NCBI GenBank assembly: GCA_947683625.1
Contig: CANTUR010000283.1
Coordinates: 16,501,001-16,565,000 of the forward strand
DNA length: 64,000 nt
Direction: 5' to 3'
Source: Mallotus nudiflorus
Lineage: Eukaryota > Streptophyta > Magnoliopsida > Malpighiales > Euphorbiaceae
In this document: in pieces, positions 1 through 12,310 of the stretch
How positions within the stretch are numbered: position 1 is the first letter of the stretch
Layout of the letters: each line of letters starts with the position of its first letter
Notes under the pieces: generated by a model
Database searches by the model: none
What the model was told of the DNA's origin: nothing
What the model saw: only the letters and a program-made list of their open reading frames with translations
Made by a program: the position numbers and the translations under genes

Positions 1-797
1 GTAAATAAAAAATAGAGTCACTTTATAATTTTTCTAAGTTATAAATTAATTTAAAATATTAATATTGTAAATATTTTCAAATGTAATTAAAAATTACCTT
101 AAAATTAAGAATTTTTTATTTTAGGAAAATAGAATAGCATCTCGCCAGTATATTACAATTCAGAAAGAAAAAAACAAAATGGTGTGTTACCGTTATAATA
201 TAGTTATAAAAAAACAAAATAAAAGAAAAAATAAGGAGTATACATCGGTCGAGTTTGAACTAATCAAATTTAATTTTTTTCAAAAATTGAAAAGCTGAGA
301 TGAAATTAAATTTTAGGATGAGAGTTTATTGGTTTTCGAATAACTGACTAAATAATAAAAAAATAAAAATAAATAAAAAAAAGTAATTTTCAATATTCAA
401 ATAGTTGTTGTGCATGTTTTCGCCCTTTTGAAGTGCAATTTTGATTCGCACTATTTCATTTTGAAATTAAAAATATGGTTACTCTGCGTGTTTTCTCCCC
501 TTGCATGCATTCCCATCTATCGTCCAGGATGTTCAATTCCCATCCATTGCGTTTTATCAGTTTTTTCATGAGTAAGGCGGAGGTTATTAGGATTCGAATC
601 AATAACATCCGGTTATAAAATACACAAACTCTTGTCACTTTGTTACTAGAAATTCCATAGTTATTTTAATTTGTATTTATTTTCATTTTATTTTATTTTA
701 ATTACCATTAAATAAAAGTATATTTTATTATAAAATAATAGTTATTAATAAAATATATTTTATTTTGTAAAAATTAAAATAATTATACAAGGTTATA

Positions 798-847
<50 letters not shown>

Positions 848-2469
848 TTGGTTTTGGGTCAGATTCAACTAAAAATTTTAAATGAATAAATATCAAAATC
901 CAAATCAAATCGAATCGGTTGGGTTTGAATTTGTCGAAGGGTTCCTCACCCCCAAAAACACAAGGGCATCTCGTGGTTGTAGACATTGGCCAAATGCTTA
1001 AAAACAAAGGCATCTCGCTACTGGGGACGAGGCACCTTTGGCCTTTTTTTTTTTTTTCTCTTTAATTTTTATATATAATAGTGAATGCGTGGAAAATTTA
1101 ATGATTTTTTTATTTCATCATATTTTAGATGCCATATTTTTTTTATTAAATAACTATAAACTATGCAAATCACAATCGTCAATAAACTTCCATCTATTAT
1201 TATAAGTTTTAGAAAATTATTATAAATTTATTTATTTATTTCTTAATGATATTTTTTCAAAAATTTTAATAATTACTTCTAATAATTTATTTATTTTATT
1301 TATAAATTTTAATAATATATACCAACATTTAAATTTTTTGGGTAATTTATCAAAATTCATTTCTTGAGAATAAGACGGAAATGATAATTTTTTATTTTTT
1401 TTAATACAGAAGTCATATAATATAAAATTTTGATGGACTGCTCTTTTTTTTTATTAATAGAAAGGACATATAATACAAATTTTAATGGACTGCATAGTAG
1501 AAGTAATAATCTTTTTTAAATCGATGACGATAAAAATTAAACCCTATAACTCATGATACCCTTAAAAAATAGTTATCAATTAACTATTATTTCATTGACC
1601 GGAAATGATGATTTTTATTGATGAGGAAATCAATTCTCATTCCTTAACTCAATTTCACCCCCACCAACCATTAGGAATTGAAATCCACCATTTCACTTTC
1701 AATTCCTATCCTTATATTTTACCAAACAATGAATCCTAAGCTATATAAATTAACAGGAATAAGAAAAGTTTTGATCATGTAATTTTCTTTTTGGCAAATT
1801 AGTTATATGATTTTTTCTATGATTTTTAAATATTATGTCTTTTATTTTTTTTATATTTTAATACCCTTTTAAATAATATCATTCCAAATTTTTATTTCAA
1901 TGTTAAAATAATATAGATTTTTAATAACAAAGTGATATAGTGATATAGCATTTAACTAACTACAATGAATTCACAATAAATTATGTTTAGATTTATTTTT
2001 AATTTATGAATAATAAGAAATAATTTTTAAAATAAATTTAAAAATAACCAACTAGTTAGATTGATTATAAATTACATATATAATAAATTATTGCTAATAT
2101 ATATATATATATTCTCATAAAATAATAATATATTAATTTTTAAAATACGAAAGTGTAAAGAAACATATGGAGAATTCTAAGATGATTTAATTTTTTATTT
2201 CACTTTATTTTCACTTTGCTATTATTACTATTGGATGAAAGTGTATTAAATAATTTAGTAGTAATTATTAATAAAGTAGAGTTTACTTTGTAAAAAATCA
2301 AAGTAACTATAAACTACACCCAAATATAAAACATAAAATTATCTAGCAAAATATAAATCAAAATTATTCTTATCTCAGACCAATATTTATAGATGGTAAT
2401 GTTTTATGTGAAGGAGCGCAATTGGAGAGTATCATCATAAACATCCAAATCAAATTCTCTTATTTTTCA
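1..2469. other. AT-rich intergenic DNA
   Basis: I find no supportable gene in this stretch. It is very AT-rich with homopolymer A/T runs, and the short open frames show no recognisable domain or plausible splice structure. A short trinucleotide repeat lies inside it and is listed separately. It probably consists of old, decayed intergenic DNA to the left of the retrotransposon array. Confidence 0.6.
798..845. repeat. (AAT)n microsatellite
   Basis: An uninterrupted run of about 16 AAT units. The same trinucleotide also recurs inside the Tat-type LTRs further right (3188, 13340 and 20820), but here it is not inside a recognisable LTR. Confidence 0.9.
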
Positions 2470-2701
2470 GCGTAAATTATATTTTTTTTATGTTTTGTCA
2501 CATTACACTATTTCATTCATGACATTTTAAAAAATATTAATTCATCATTAACATATGTTTTCTCTTATACTACTTCATCTCTATAGAAACACTAATGAGT
2601 GCTAAAAAAAACAAATATCATGAATAAATTAATATTTTTTATAAATGTTAGGGATAATGTATATAATATGACAAAACGCAAGGAAAAAATGTAATTTACC
2701 C
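2470..2701. mobile_element. MITE with long terminal inverted repeats
   Basis: A 232 bp fold-back element. The left end (GCGTAAATTATATTTT, then TGTTTTGTCA) matches the reverse complement of the right end (TGACAAAAC, then GTAATTTACCC), and the inverted similarity continues for roughly 80 bp on each side. The flanks are TATTTTTCA (2461-2469) and TATTTTCA (2702-2709), a probable 9 bp target-site duplication with one T lost. A 9 bp duplication would fit a Mutator-like MITE, but the superfamily is inference. There is no coding capacity. A piece of its right terminal repeat recurs at about 20293, next to a copy of its right flank. Confidence 0.75.
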
Positions 2702-2856
2702 TATTTTCAACTTAAACTCATCTCGACATTATCCTCAATCATGTCCAGGTTCAATCTTCATAACCTTATTTAGTACATTGTATATTAACCATGTATGTAG
2801 CCTACCATCTTTTTGATCTAAAAATCATATAATTTTTTTTTAGAAAAAAAATCACA
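2702..2856. repeat. LTR1 upstream flank, copy 1 (copy 2 at 20330-20486)
   Basis: This 155 bp stretch between the MITE and LTR1 is found again, at roughly 90% identity by eye, immediately before LTR3. Shared words include CCTATTTTCAACTTAAACT, ATCATGTCCAGGTTCAATC and CCATCTTTTTGATCTAAAA. It shows that LTR3 is a duplicate of LTR1 with its flank, not simply the 3' LTR of internal region B. An alternative is that the stretch is an unrecognised 3' part of the retrotransposon family. Confidence 0.75.
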
Positions 2857-3079
2857 TGTAAGCACCTAATTTCGGGATAGTCGAATGTGAATACGATAGA
2901 AGACTTCAATTATCAAAATTTATTATAAATAAGTTTGTGGATATTGATTTTTGAATCTCAAGACTTAATTGTAGTTTTTCTAAGGAGGTAAGTGTGATGT
3001 TTTCCTTAAGGACCTAATTAAAAAGTTTTAATTTTTTAAGAGTTTTTTTGTAATTAAATGTTAAAAAATTATTGTCAAT

Positions 3080-3125
3080 CAGAATTGTAGATTTCTGATT
3101 GGAAATCTACAATTATGATCGGTCT
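3080..3125. repeat. Palindrome cluster in LTR1
   Basis: AATTGTAGATTTC and GAAATCTACAATT form a perfect 13 bp inverted repeat around a short spacer. Flanking copies of CAATCA, TGATTG and GATCGG extend the pattern. It sits about 225 bp from the LTR start, the same offset as palindrome clusters with different arms in the other LTRs. Confidence 0.85.
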
Positions 3126-3187
3126 TTTTCATCTTTTAATCTTTTTTTATTTTTGAAAATTATTTTTCTTGTTTTTTCATTGGTCCA

Positions 3188-3226
<39 letters not shown>
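3188..3226. repeat. (AAT)n microsatellite in LTR1
   Basis: About 13 AAT units, directly after the conserved phrase CATTGGTCCAAA. The same position carries longer (LTR2, 13340-13396) and shorter (LTR3, 20820-20839) runs, so it is a length-variable site of the LTR family. Confidence 0.9.
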
Positions 3227-3228
<2 letters not shown>

Positions 3229-4747
3229 AACCCTAATAATATCGTATTATCAGGAGATTTGTTACTTTCAAAATTTGAAAAAAAAATCTCTTGTTTTATC
3301 TCTTGAGGTGATTTTGGTTTTTGGAGGGTTTTTAAAGAGCCAATGAAAAAAACCATAGGAGGAGTTTTCTTGTTCAACTTTTTCCTCTTTTTCTTCTCCT
3401 GGGGGTTTCTTCTTTCCTAAAAAAAACATACATAGAAGCTACTAAAAAAAAGACATGACTGAAAAAATTATGCAAAAAAGGAGAGAAAGAGTAGAGAGCT
3501 TTTGAGAAAAATAACCCTGAGAAAAAAAAATCAATTTGCAGACCTATTCAAATGGGGGTGACGTGAATCTACTATGAAGGAAAATCCATGAAGGCTTCTT
3601 AATAAAAGCCAAGAATCTATATTAGACATTTTTAGTTCATGTAGTTTTTCTTTTTTTTTTATTTGGTATTATTTTAATTCTTTGTATTTTGCTATTATTT
3701 TTGGGGCTGTAATTAATTTTTTATTTTTATTTTTATTTTCAGTAGGACTTGTAATAGCCTTAATAGTGGGAATATATTGAAATATTTCATTTTTCTTCAC
3801 TATTAAAGTTAATTAGTAAATTAGATTCATTTGCTAAAATCTTACTTAAATCAATGGAGGCAGTAGTAATTTTTAAGTTGCATATAAATTGAATTAGGAT
3901 TATAAATTACAGTATGTATGTTTAATTGTTATTTTCTCTATTTTTGTTATTTGGTTTTTTTTTTTTTTTGTGTTTTTATTCATTTTGGGTCTCAAGCCCA
4001 AGATAGGTGCAACTCACTAATAAAATAGGCTTTAAATTTTGGTTTTAACTTTAATTAACTTTAAAATCAATTTAGGCCCATTAGATTAAAATTAAAATTA
4101 ATTTAGATTTATCTCAGCTTACTTAAAGCATTTTTATAATTTGTAGACTTTATGATCATTTCACTTAAATAAAATCAATTAGACTTAAGCCCATCTGTCT
4201 AAGGCCTTATATAATTTGTAGAATTAGGTACAATTTTTTAGAATTAAAATCAATAGATTTAGGTTCATTTAAATTAAAATTAAATAGGAATTTGGCCCAT
4301 TAGCTTTTGGACTCATTTGTAAATAAAACATGTAGATTTAGTCCATTTAATTAAATTAATGTAGATTAGACTAATTTAGGAACTATTTTGCTTTATGAAT
4401 GCAGCTTTTATATGTACTTTTCATGATCAGTTGCCTTGGAGTTAGATGAATGACATATTAAGGTTTATATGAAATTGCATGTAATTAAAGAATAAATTAG
4501 TAATTAATAAGGTAATTCTAAATGAACACAAGACTAAAAGAAGTTAGTATTTGGTATCCAAAATATTTTAGTTATGGTGGTAACTCTCTTTTAGAGAATT
4601 GAGTTACCACCACTTTCAAATTGTCCTAGTTATTACCCTGGGTGGTGACTCCTCATCTCCATAGTATGTCTTTGTGATATAGTAGTGCGTTCTCTAGACT
4701 CCTAAGCTCAAACAGTGTCGTGGTTGCTAAAATCTTGGACACACCTT

Positions 4748-5659
4748 TGACTCCACTAGGGATATGAGATACTAATTTTACTTATTTTTTTCAAAATTAT
4801 TTTATTAATTATTATTGCATTCATTCTACATGTCCCTATAAACGGATGGCTTTGGTTTATGATTCCATGATTCCACTAGCTTCATGAGATTATAAATTGG
4901 CCAACCATCACTCTTAGCCTTAACTCAATTCAAGAGAGATTGTCAAGCTCATTTGACTAGAGTCTGTAACCTAAATCCTTAAGGGGGTGGTCTTTTCTCG
5001 AGTTAGTAAAAAATGTTGAGCCCCTCAAGTCCTAAAGGAGGGCATCTTGCTAAGGGGACCTTAACTTTTCACCAGCCTTAACCACATATAATGGCATAGT
5101 TATTTGCCTTAGGATTTACCTAAATTGCTTGTGTTTGTTGCCATGAGGTATTTTTATCTATAAAGGCCCAAGCTCATACTTTTGAAGCCCATTTGGATTA
5201 ATAAAGATTATGCTAGACCTTTATACTTAAAAATGTTATTTTTATGCTTTTATTGCTTTGAGATTCTTAGCATGCACATCAATTCTTGATCTCCCCTGTT
5301 AATATTAAGGCCAAGACCAAAAATCCCAGGAAAAGAGACTCACCATTAAACTCGTGTATGAGAGGAATAAGGTTGGAAGGATGTATGTACACTTCACTTG
5401 TTACTTAACTTTACTTGACTTGATACTTATTGCATAACATGTGCATAATGCATACATGCATTTCATGCATCATACTAACACTTTATTTTTTAGACATCAT
5501 AGATTCATTTGGGTCTTCCTATGTTTGGAAATGGAAAGGTGGCAAATTAGTGAGAACCAATCTAAGTCCATAATCAATAGCAAAAGAGATCCTCTCAAGA
5601 TTAGAGAAGAGTCCCTTTAATCCACTTTGCCCAGAAGCTATAATAAATAAAAAAAAAGA
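4748..5659 (+). other. Leader of internal region A
   Basis: Untranslated leader between the PBS remnant and gag. It is collinear with 14953-15870 in internal region B and, for its first 500 bp, with 22397-22898. No open frame is supported. The phrase ATCTTGCTAAGGG and the TTTATGGTTCCATGATTCCAC block are shared by the copies. The original start of the PBS has been deleted. Confidence 0.7.
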
Positions 5660-7157
5660 GATGGAACAACAACAGGGAGGAAACTGGACCCTAAAAGACA
5701 TTAAGGGAGCTTTGGTAGATGGCATAAGATCAATGATTTAAGATGAACTAAAAAAATCCTTAGCTAGGTTAATGCCACCTGCTGCAGCTACAGCTGCACT
5801 TGTTTTTATAATTCCACTTGCTGTTATTGTAGAAGATCTACCTGCTAATAATAACAATACTAGGGCAACCATTGAATGTTATAAGGAATATGCCTACTAT
5901 GGAAATGAAATGTGATGATGTAGAGAACCTTATACTGAAGAAAGCCAAGAAAGAATCACCTAAGCTAGTTCAAGAACTTGAGTCAAAGCAGATGCAAGCA
6001 TTGACTTAGAAGATGTTTAAGATGAAAGAGCTACAGAGAGGTCAAGGCATGAGGTATCTATTTAGTTTTGATGACATGATAAGCACTGATGGAAATAAAC
6101 TTCTAGAAAAATTTAAAATGTCTTAACTACTGAAGTTTAATGGTTCTGAAGATCTGAGGATTCAACTTAGTTACTATACCACAACCATGAGCACCATAAA
6201 AGCCCCATTATCTGTGGTCGCTAAATTTTTTATGTTGTCTTTAGAAGGAATAACAGTGAATTAGTATCATGGGTTAGAGAAATTTGTCTAGACTAATTGG
6301 AGAGAACCATGCTCTGCTTTCTTGAAGCAATATGACCATAACACCAGGTTGGAAGTGCTTGTTTAGGATTTGGAACTGACCAAGCAGAAATTTAATGAAT
6401 CTTTCTCAAACTTTTTAACTAAATTTATGAATAAGGTAGGATTAATGAAGAACAAACTGATTAAGAAGGATGAGGCTAGGATGATAATCCGAAATGTGTC
6501 ACCTAATCTGGTTGAAAGGCTATAAATAATGAACCCTAAATCTTTTATAAACCTCTATAATGATGGATTACAAGTTACGGAGAAGAAGAATGGAAAGAAG
6601 AAAAGCTTTAGAACTACTGGGGCAAGGAACTACCCAACTGGGGGCAAATAATAAAAAAGTTTTAGTCGAGTTGTGGAAGTGCATTCTATTCAACAACTAA
6701 GAAGATTCTTTAATTTTAACCAACCTTTATCTAAAGTCCTAGACTGCCTAATACCAAAAGGCTTTCTCAGATCCTTCAACCTTTCCAAACCACCAAACTT
6801 AAATGTGCCAAGATATTACTCGAACAGTTATTGCAAATTCCACCAAGTTACTGGTGATTCCATAGACATTTGTATTCATCTCAAACACAAAACCTAAAAC
6901 CTTATAGACTCTAGAAGAATCATAGACCTTAAAAACCCAAGCATAAAAAATATACCTTCCCCAACCACCTTAATAATCAACTCAGGAGTAAGCGAAGAAG
7001 AAGTGTTAAACTCCTTTGAGAACATAAACCTCAAAACCAATGAAAAATCTCCTAATGCCCCCAAAAATGCGGAAAGAGTAGAAGATTTATTAGGATAGCC
7101 CTCAAGCAAGTTTGACTACAAGGTGATTTACACTAAACCACCTTCTTTTGATATACC
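5660..7157 (+). pseudogene. gag pseudogene, internal region A
   Basis: Decayed gag of a Tat-like Ty3/gypsy element. In order: a Gln-rich start followed by GNWTLKDIKGAL; the retrotransposon-gag domain from about 6100, with LLKFNGSEDLRIQLSYYT, LEGITVN, YHGLEKFV, NWREPCSAFLKQYD and KFNESFSNFLTKF; and near 6826 a knuckle-like YCKFHQVTGDSIDICIHLKH stretch. The same layout (FCKFYQTIGHDTDNCARLKH) occurs in the autonomous element at 39770. Gag would form the particle that packages element RNA. The frame has many stops, mostly TAG or TAA where the other copies have Gln, so no product is expected. The frame is split after 7157 by a solo LTR and resumes at 9202. Confidence 0.8.
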
Positions 7158-9196
7158 TGTAAGCACCTAATTTTGTGATGCAATTATGCATAATTACAAG
7201 TAAGCCCCTATGATGAAATTTATTCAAAAATTGAATTTGGTTATCGATTTTCTAGACTTTAAGGACTAAATTGCAACATTTTTAGGATTTAATTACAAAT
7301 AAGTCAATTTTTCAAGGGTCTTTTAGTAATTAAAAGTAAAAAAATAAATTAAAATTAGGATCGACATTAGACAATGTCGATCGGCATTGCACAATGCCGA
7401 TGCATAAAAGTCCTATTTTTTTTATTTTTTGCATATTTTTCTTATTTTTTCTCGATTTTTTCAGTGTTTTAATTGGTTAAAAATTGAATTTTTATTATTA
7501 GTTTTATCTGAAATTTTTTTATACACATTCAAAACATTCAAAAACAAATCTTATCACTCTATTTTAGAGAGATAAGTCTGTTCCTCCAAAGGAGGAAGTA
7601 AGTAGGTAGGCAGACTCTGCATTTAAAAGCAGAGTCTTCATGTGTGTGAGGGGGGACTTTTTTTCGAAAGGATTTTTACTCATAGGGAGACTGAGAGAAA
7701 CACACACACACAGATACTAAGAAACTTGACTGCGCAAAAAACCTTAAAATCCAATACGCTATTGAGAACGTCTTTTCAATCCAGAATCAATAGCTATTCA
7801 ATTTCAACGGTGATCATCCAATCTAAGGGTCTAAAAAGGGCATTTGCACAATATCTAAATTATCAATTCTTTTATATTATTTTCTTTTTATGATTTTTTC
7901 TTTTATTTTTATTATTGTTTTGATTATTTAATTTCTCTACTAATTTGATTACTTTTGTGTTTTTTTTTTATGTTCACATGTGGATTAAGGAGGATACTGC
8001 TTGTGTTTAAACTGAACAGAAGGTCCATGGAATGCCATGGAAGAACCTGTGTTGTTTTCTAGTAGAATTTAGGGTTTTATCTTTATTTTTTCATTTTGGT
8101 ATTCTGTGTAGTTATTTTAATTCATGGTTGTATAATTGTTAAATTTTAAATTTGTACGTAGTTTATAATAGCCCTAGTAGTGAGAATAGTCAAAGATTTA
8201 ATTCTCTGCATTTTAAAATTAATTAGTAAAACTAGGTTCACTGGGTAATCTTTTATAAAATTAATGGTGGTTTTAGTTAATTAGGGTTTGAAAGTAAATA
8301 AATTAGGTTTTTTAAAAATCATATGTGAATGTGTTTTAATTTGATTTTGTTATGTTGTTTATGTTTTTTTATGTTTTAGGGCTTTTTTATTTGGTTTTAG
8401 ACCCCAAGCCCACGTTTAGGTCTAACTCACTTAATAAATAAGGTTAAAAATGGTTTAGGACTTTAAATAATTAAAATCAATTTAGGCTCATTAGGTTAAT
8501 TAGATTTTAGGTCTACTTAGTTAACTAAAACTTGTTTAGACTTAGCTTAGCCCACTTAAATTCATTTCTTTTAAAATAAATAGACCTAGCTCACATTTCA
8601 CTTGATATAAAACAAAATTAGACTTAGGCCCATTAATTTAATTTTCTTGTAAAATTGAATAGACTTAAGCCCATTCCTTAAACAAGCTAAAATAAATAGA
8701 TGTAGGCTCACTAATTAATAAAAATAGAGGCCCACTTGTAGTCTCTTTCTTACTTATAAATAAAAAATGTAAATCTAGCTAACTTTTTAATAAAATTAAC
8801 ATAGTTTAAACTTAGGGACAACGCAATCTTGAGTGCATTTTTTATGTATAATTTTATTGACTAGATGCCTAAGATTAGATGGATGTCAAATAGGGTTTAA
8901 ATAAAATTGCATGTAATTAAAGGATGAAATAATCATTTATAAAATTATTCTAAATGAACACGAAACTAAAAGAAGTTAGTATTCCGTATCCAGAATCTCC
9001 TAGTTGTGGTGCTAGCTTTCTTTTAGGGAATCGAGTACCACCTTTTCTGTTTGTCCCAGTTATTACCATGGGTGGTGACTCCTCATCTCCATGCCATATC
9101 TTTGTGATAGTGGTTAGTGTGTTCTCTAAGGCCCTGAGCCTAAATAGTGTCGCGGTTGCTAAAATCTTGGACGCCCGCTAAATGCCACCGTCTACA
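7158..9196 (+). mobile_element. Solo LTR of a related Tat-like element
   Basis: A 2,039 bp LTR, TGTAAGCACCTAATTTTGTG at the start and CACCGTCTACA at the end, flanked by the 5 bp target-site duplication ATACC (7153-7157 and 9197-9201). No internal region accompanies it, so the element was lost by LTR-LTR recombination. The uninterrupted target is visible at about 17390 in internal region B, where TTATACCCTTCGAGTTAGTT reads straight through. The LTR shares the TTAGGCTCA-type middle and the CAGTGTCGCGGTTGCTAAAA tail with the array LTRs, but its 5' third differs. Confidence 0.92.
7359..7402. repeat. Palindrome cluster in solo LTR
   Basis: Two adjacent hairpins, GACATT-agaca-ATGTC and GGCATT-gcac-AATGCC, abut at a CGATCG core (7378-7383). 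The offset from the LTR start is about 200 bp, homologous to the clusters in the other LTRs, but the arm sequences differ. Confidence 0.9.
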
Positions 9197-9201
9197 ATAC
9201 C

Positions 9202-9801
9202 CTTCGAGTTAATTGTGCCTACAAGATGGGGTGATGAGTTTGATTATGAGAAGCTACTAGACAAAAAGGAAATAGGCATAGTTGAGGTATGGAAGAATGG
9301 AAAGAAAAAAAAATAACTGAATGAGAGTTTTGTCAAAGAAGGATATGGGAAGTCTTACCTCGATGAAAAGGAACCTATCAATATGCTTGGTGTGGATGTT
9401 CATAGGATTGAGAACTTTAAGAAATAGATCATTGAGACCGTACAAGACCACAAGGATGAGGAAATGAAAAAATAGTTCTTATGTCAGCCACCTAAAGGAC
9501 AACCCCCATAAGATTCAGCATCCCTAGCATATAGAATAGGAAATAAATATTTTTATTGTCTTCTTTAAATAAAATTTTAGTTTCTTTAGAACTTGTTTTG
9601 TTTTAATGATCGATGATATGAATTGTAATCATGTTTACTTATGTAATGTACATCCTAATGGTACTATACATTATGATATTGATCACATTTGTATATTTGA
9701 CATAAATTCAATTCAATTATATTCATTCAGCATGGGCACAAATGCAAATTTAAAGAACATTCATATATCACATTATATAACTTCTAAAGACAAGAAAATT
9801 T
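9202..9801 (+). pseudogene. gag to pre-RT linker remnant, region A
   Basis: This is the continuation of the internal frame after the solo LTR. The clearest part is 9606-9801: MNCNHVYLCNVHPNGTIHYD, then the words HICIFDINSIQLYSFSMGTN and NLKNIHI. It aligns with 41500-41640 of the autonomous Tat element (FPYLCDVFPNGYSVCDDHF, HIFDVNSTQTESFNLGT, NPKNI), where it lies just upstream of the reverse transcriptase. Here the RT never follows: after about 9800 the sequence turns non-coding. The same junction exists in region B (about 17990), so the pol deletion predates the two copies. Confidence 0.75.
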
Positions 9802-11030
9802 GAGGAATGATAAAAAGAAAAAAAAGAAAAAATGAGAGAAAAAATGAGAGAAAAATATTTTGTCAGAAAATCTAAAAGGACTAATTGGTATTTATAGTTG
9901 TATCATGTGATATAATAAATGTTCTCATTTTTGCCCTACTGAATGATTAAATTTGAATCTAAAATTTTTAGTTCAAATATCGCATAGTCATCTTTATCAT
10001 ATTGCATGAGTATCTCAATGGAAAGACAAAGAATAATGAAAGCTAAACAATCAGAGTTATGAAATCATTATTCTAGTTATGTTTTCTCTTTTATCGCCCT
10101 TTATGATTTTGCATGTAAGTTTAGTGTCCCCTTGTACCTAGGGAATTCAAGTGGCTCAATGACTTTCATTGCAACTCTTGTCATGTAATTATCATCAATT
10201 GTGGCATCAACACCAAGTCTTATGTTCTGCTCAAGAATCCTTTAAAGCTATAGATTTTCATTTTGTTTAGAAAATCTTACCTTAAGGGATAACCCTCAAA
10301 ATCAATAATAATAAGGATGATGGATTGGGTATGACCATGTTGATGATGGAGATGTGATATAAAAAAAAAGGTTAAAGATGTAACCAAAAAAAGAGAACAC
10401 AATGATTACACAAGTCGATGATTACATGTTTCAACTTCTAATAGGAATAAGTCTAGTTGAGTATCAAGAACTCACTTTCAGTCAATTCATTTACTCCTTT
10501 ACATCTTTAATACATAAGATTATAACTAATGGGTTTAGTAAGATGAAGGAGGAGCAGTGAATAAACTGAGTTCCTTGCACACATGGAAAAGATTGCCAAA
10601 ATAAAGTTAATGAATTTAGAATTAAACAGGGGGAAAAATGTTGCTCTAGGGGTAAATTGCATAATAGTAAGTCCACATTCAAAGAGCAAAGATGGAATAT
10701 TAAAGTATAAGAGCCAATATAAGAGATCTTATGGCAGAAAGAAGTAAACTACAAGCATACTGGTATATTAGTTATCATATAGGAAAAGCAGTAGTAAAAA
10801 GAAAAGTTCAACAAGTCTTCAGGAACAGCAAGTCCACAAGTAAATAAACTTAACATATGGAATCAATACTAGCACCAATAAGGTAATCAAGTAATAAAGG
10901 CAATTGATCAAAGTTAATCAGTAAAAATTCAAACAATCAGTCAAAAAAACTATAATCAGTTAGCACAGTCAATCAACATAAAATCTTAAAATCCAAGTCA
11001 ACATGAAATTCCAATATGATGTTTGCATTT
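9802..11030. other. Non-coding 3' tail of internal region A
   Basis: An A-rich run (about 9805-9860) followed by sequence collinear with 18000-19270 of region B (for example AATAAATGTTCTCATTTTTG and CAATGACTTTCATTGCAACT). No RT, RNase H or integrase motif is present on either strand and no open frame is convincing. It links the gag remnant to the hairpin satellite. Confidence 0.7.
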
Positions 11031-12310
11031 TACATACACTGTACTTCATATCAGTTATATACTATATAATAGCTATAACACAATTTTCAAAATCACCTTA
11101 TTATATGCTACGCAGTAGCTATAACATAGTTTTCAAATTCACTTTGTTATATGCTACATAATTATTATAAAAAATATTCCAAACAATCATAACTTGTTAG
11201 ACACTACATAGTAGTTATAGTATAGTATCAAATCATAATTAGCTAGACACTGCATAGTAGTTATAGCACACTTACGATTTAACTTGCTAGACACTACACA
11301 GTAGTTATAGTCCATTATCAAATCACTTTTGCTAGACATTCCACAGGAATTATAGCACATGCCAAATCTTTTTTTAAATGCTCCATAGGACCTATAGCAC
11401 CATTATCACAATTTTCTAGATGCTCTACAGGACCTATAATATATTTTTCTTCAGCTATACACTACACAGTAGTTATAGCACATTTTTTATAAACATTCTA
11501 TAGGAAATATAGTGAAACTTTTAGTCACAGTTACTATACGTTTGATAGGAACTATAACACAATTTTTTAGAGATTACACAGTAGTTATAGCATAATTTCA
11601 TTGAACATTCCACAGGAAATACAGCGAAACTTTCAATCACAGTTATTAGATGTTCTACAGGAACTATAATATAATTAGCTAAACACTATACAGTAGTTAT
11701 AGCATATTTTTGCTAAACGTCCCATAAGGAATTTAGTGTCACCTGCTAAATGTCCCACAAGGAATATAGCAAAATGCACTGAACATGGTGTTAACTGCTA
11801 TTCACTGAACACAATGATAGCATCACCGCTATATGTTTCATTAAAACTATAGCATGTTTTCAAAATACACTGAACGCAGTGTCAACTGTTATTCACTAAA
11901 CATAGTGATAGCATCGCCATTATATGTTCCACTAGAACTATAACTTGTTTTCAAAATACACCGAACATTGTGTCAATTGATATTCACTGAACATAGTAAT
12001 AACATCACTACTATATGTTCCACTGGAATTATAGCCTATTTTTAAAATTCACTAAACACAATTTTAATCACAATTCACTAAACATTGTGATAGCATCAAC
12101 ATTATATGTTCCACTAGAACTATATTCTGTTTTCAAAATATATTGAATACTGTGTCAATTGTCATTCACGAAACACAATGATAGCATCACTATATATGTT
12201 CCGCCAGAACTATAGTCTATTTCCAAAATGCACTGAACATAATGTCAATTGCTATTCATTGAGTACAGTGATAGCATTATAGCTAGAAATTCCATAGGAA
12301 TTCTAGTGTT
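11031..12310. repeat. 45/91 bp hairpin satellite, copy A
   Basis: A degenerate tandem array. In the left part the landmark GTAGTTATAG recurs at about 11211, 11257 and 11301, a 44-46 bp spacing. In the right part GATAGCATCA-type landmarks recur at 11816, 11907, 11998, 12089, 12180 and 12270, a 90-91 bp spacing, so the right part is a dimeric higher-order form. Almost every monomer holds a short hairpin followed by TATAGCA or similar: GCTAC-gca-GTAGC (11107-11119), ACTAC-aca-GTAGT (11293-11305), ATTCC-aca-GGAAT (11338-11350), CACTG-aacg-CAGTG (11868-11881). It lies in the region upstream of the next LTR, where Tat-type elements are known to carry tandem repeats. Confidence 0.85.

Larger units (their letters stand above)
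2857..4747 (+). mobile_element. LTR1 of Tat-like Ty3/gypsy array
   Basis: Begins TGTAAGCACCTAATTTCGGG, the same start as LTR2 and LTR3, and is collinear with both. Internal landmarks in order are a palindrome pair near 3080-3125, an (AAT)n run at 3188-3226, an A-rich stretch near 3420-3540, an alternating 'TTAGGCCCA/GACTTAAGCCCA' region from about 4000 to 4340, and the lineage-typical tail CAGTGTCGTGGTTGCTAAAA (4713-4732). The end is damaged: the last roughly 20 bp, including the terminal CTACA and the start of the PBS, are missing compared with LTR3, so the sequence jumps from CTTGGACACACC to GACTCCACTAGGGAT. This LTR/PBS junction could not prime reverse transcription. Confidence 0.85.

Noticed and set aside
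456..638. Minus-strand open frame of 60 codons with WELNILDDRWECMQGE
   Set aside because: No start context, no domain I recognise and no neighbouring exons; too short to support as a gene.
8954..9181. 75-codon frame at the end of the solo LTR
   Set aside because: Lies in the LTR tail shared by non-coding LTR copies; it is broken in all of them.
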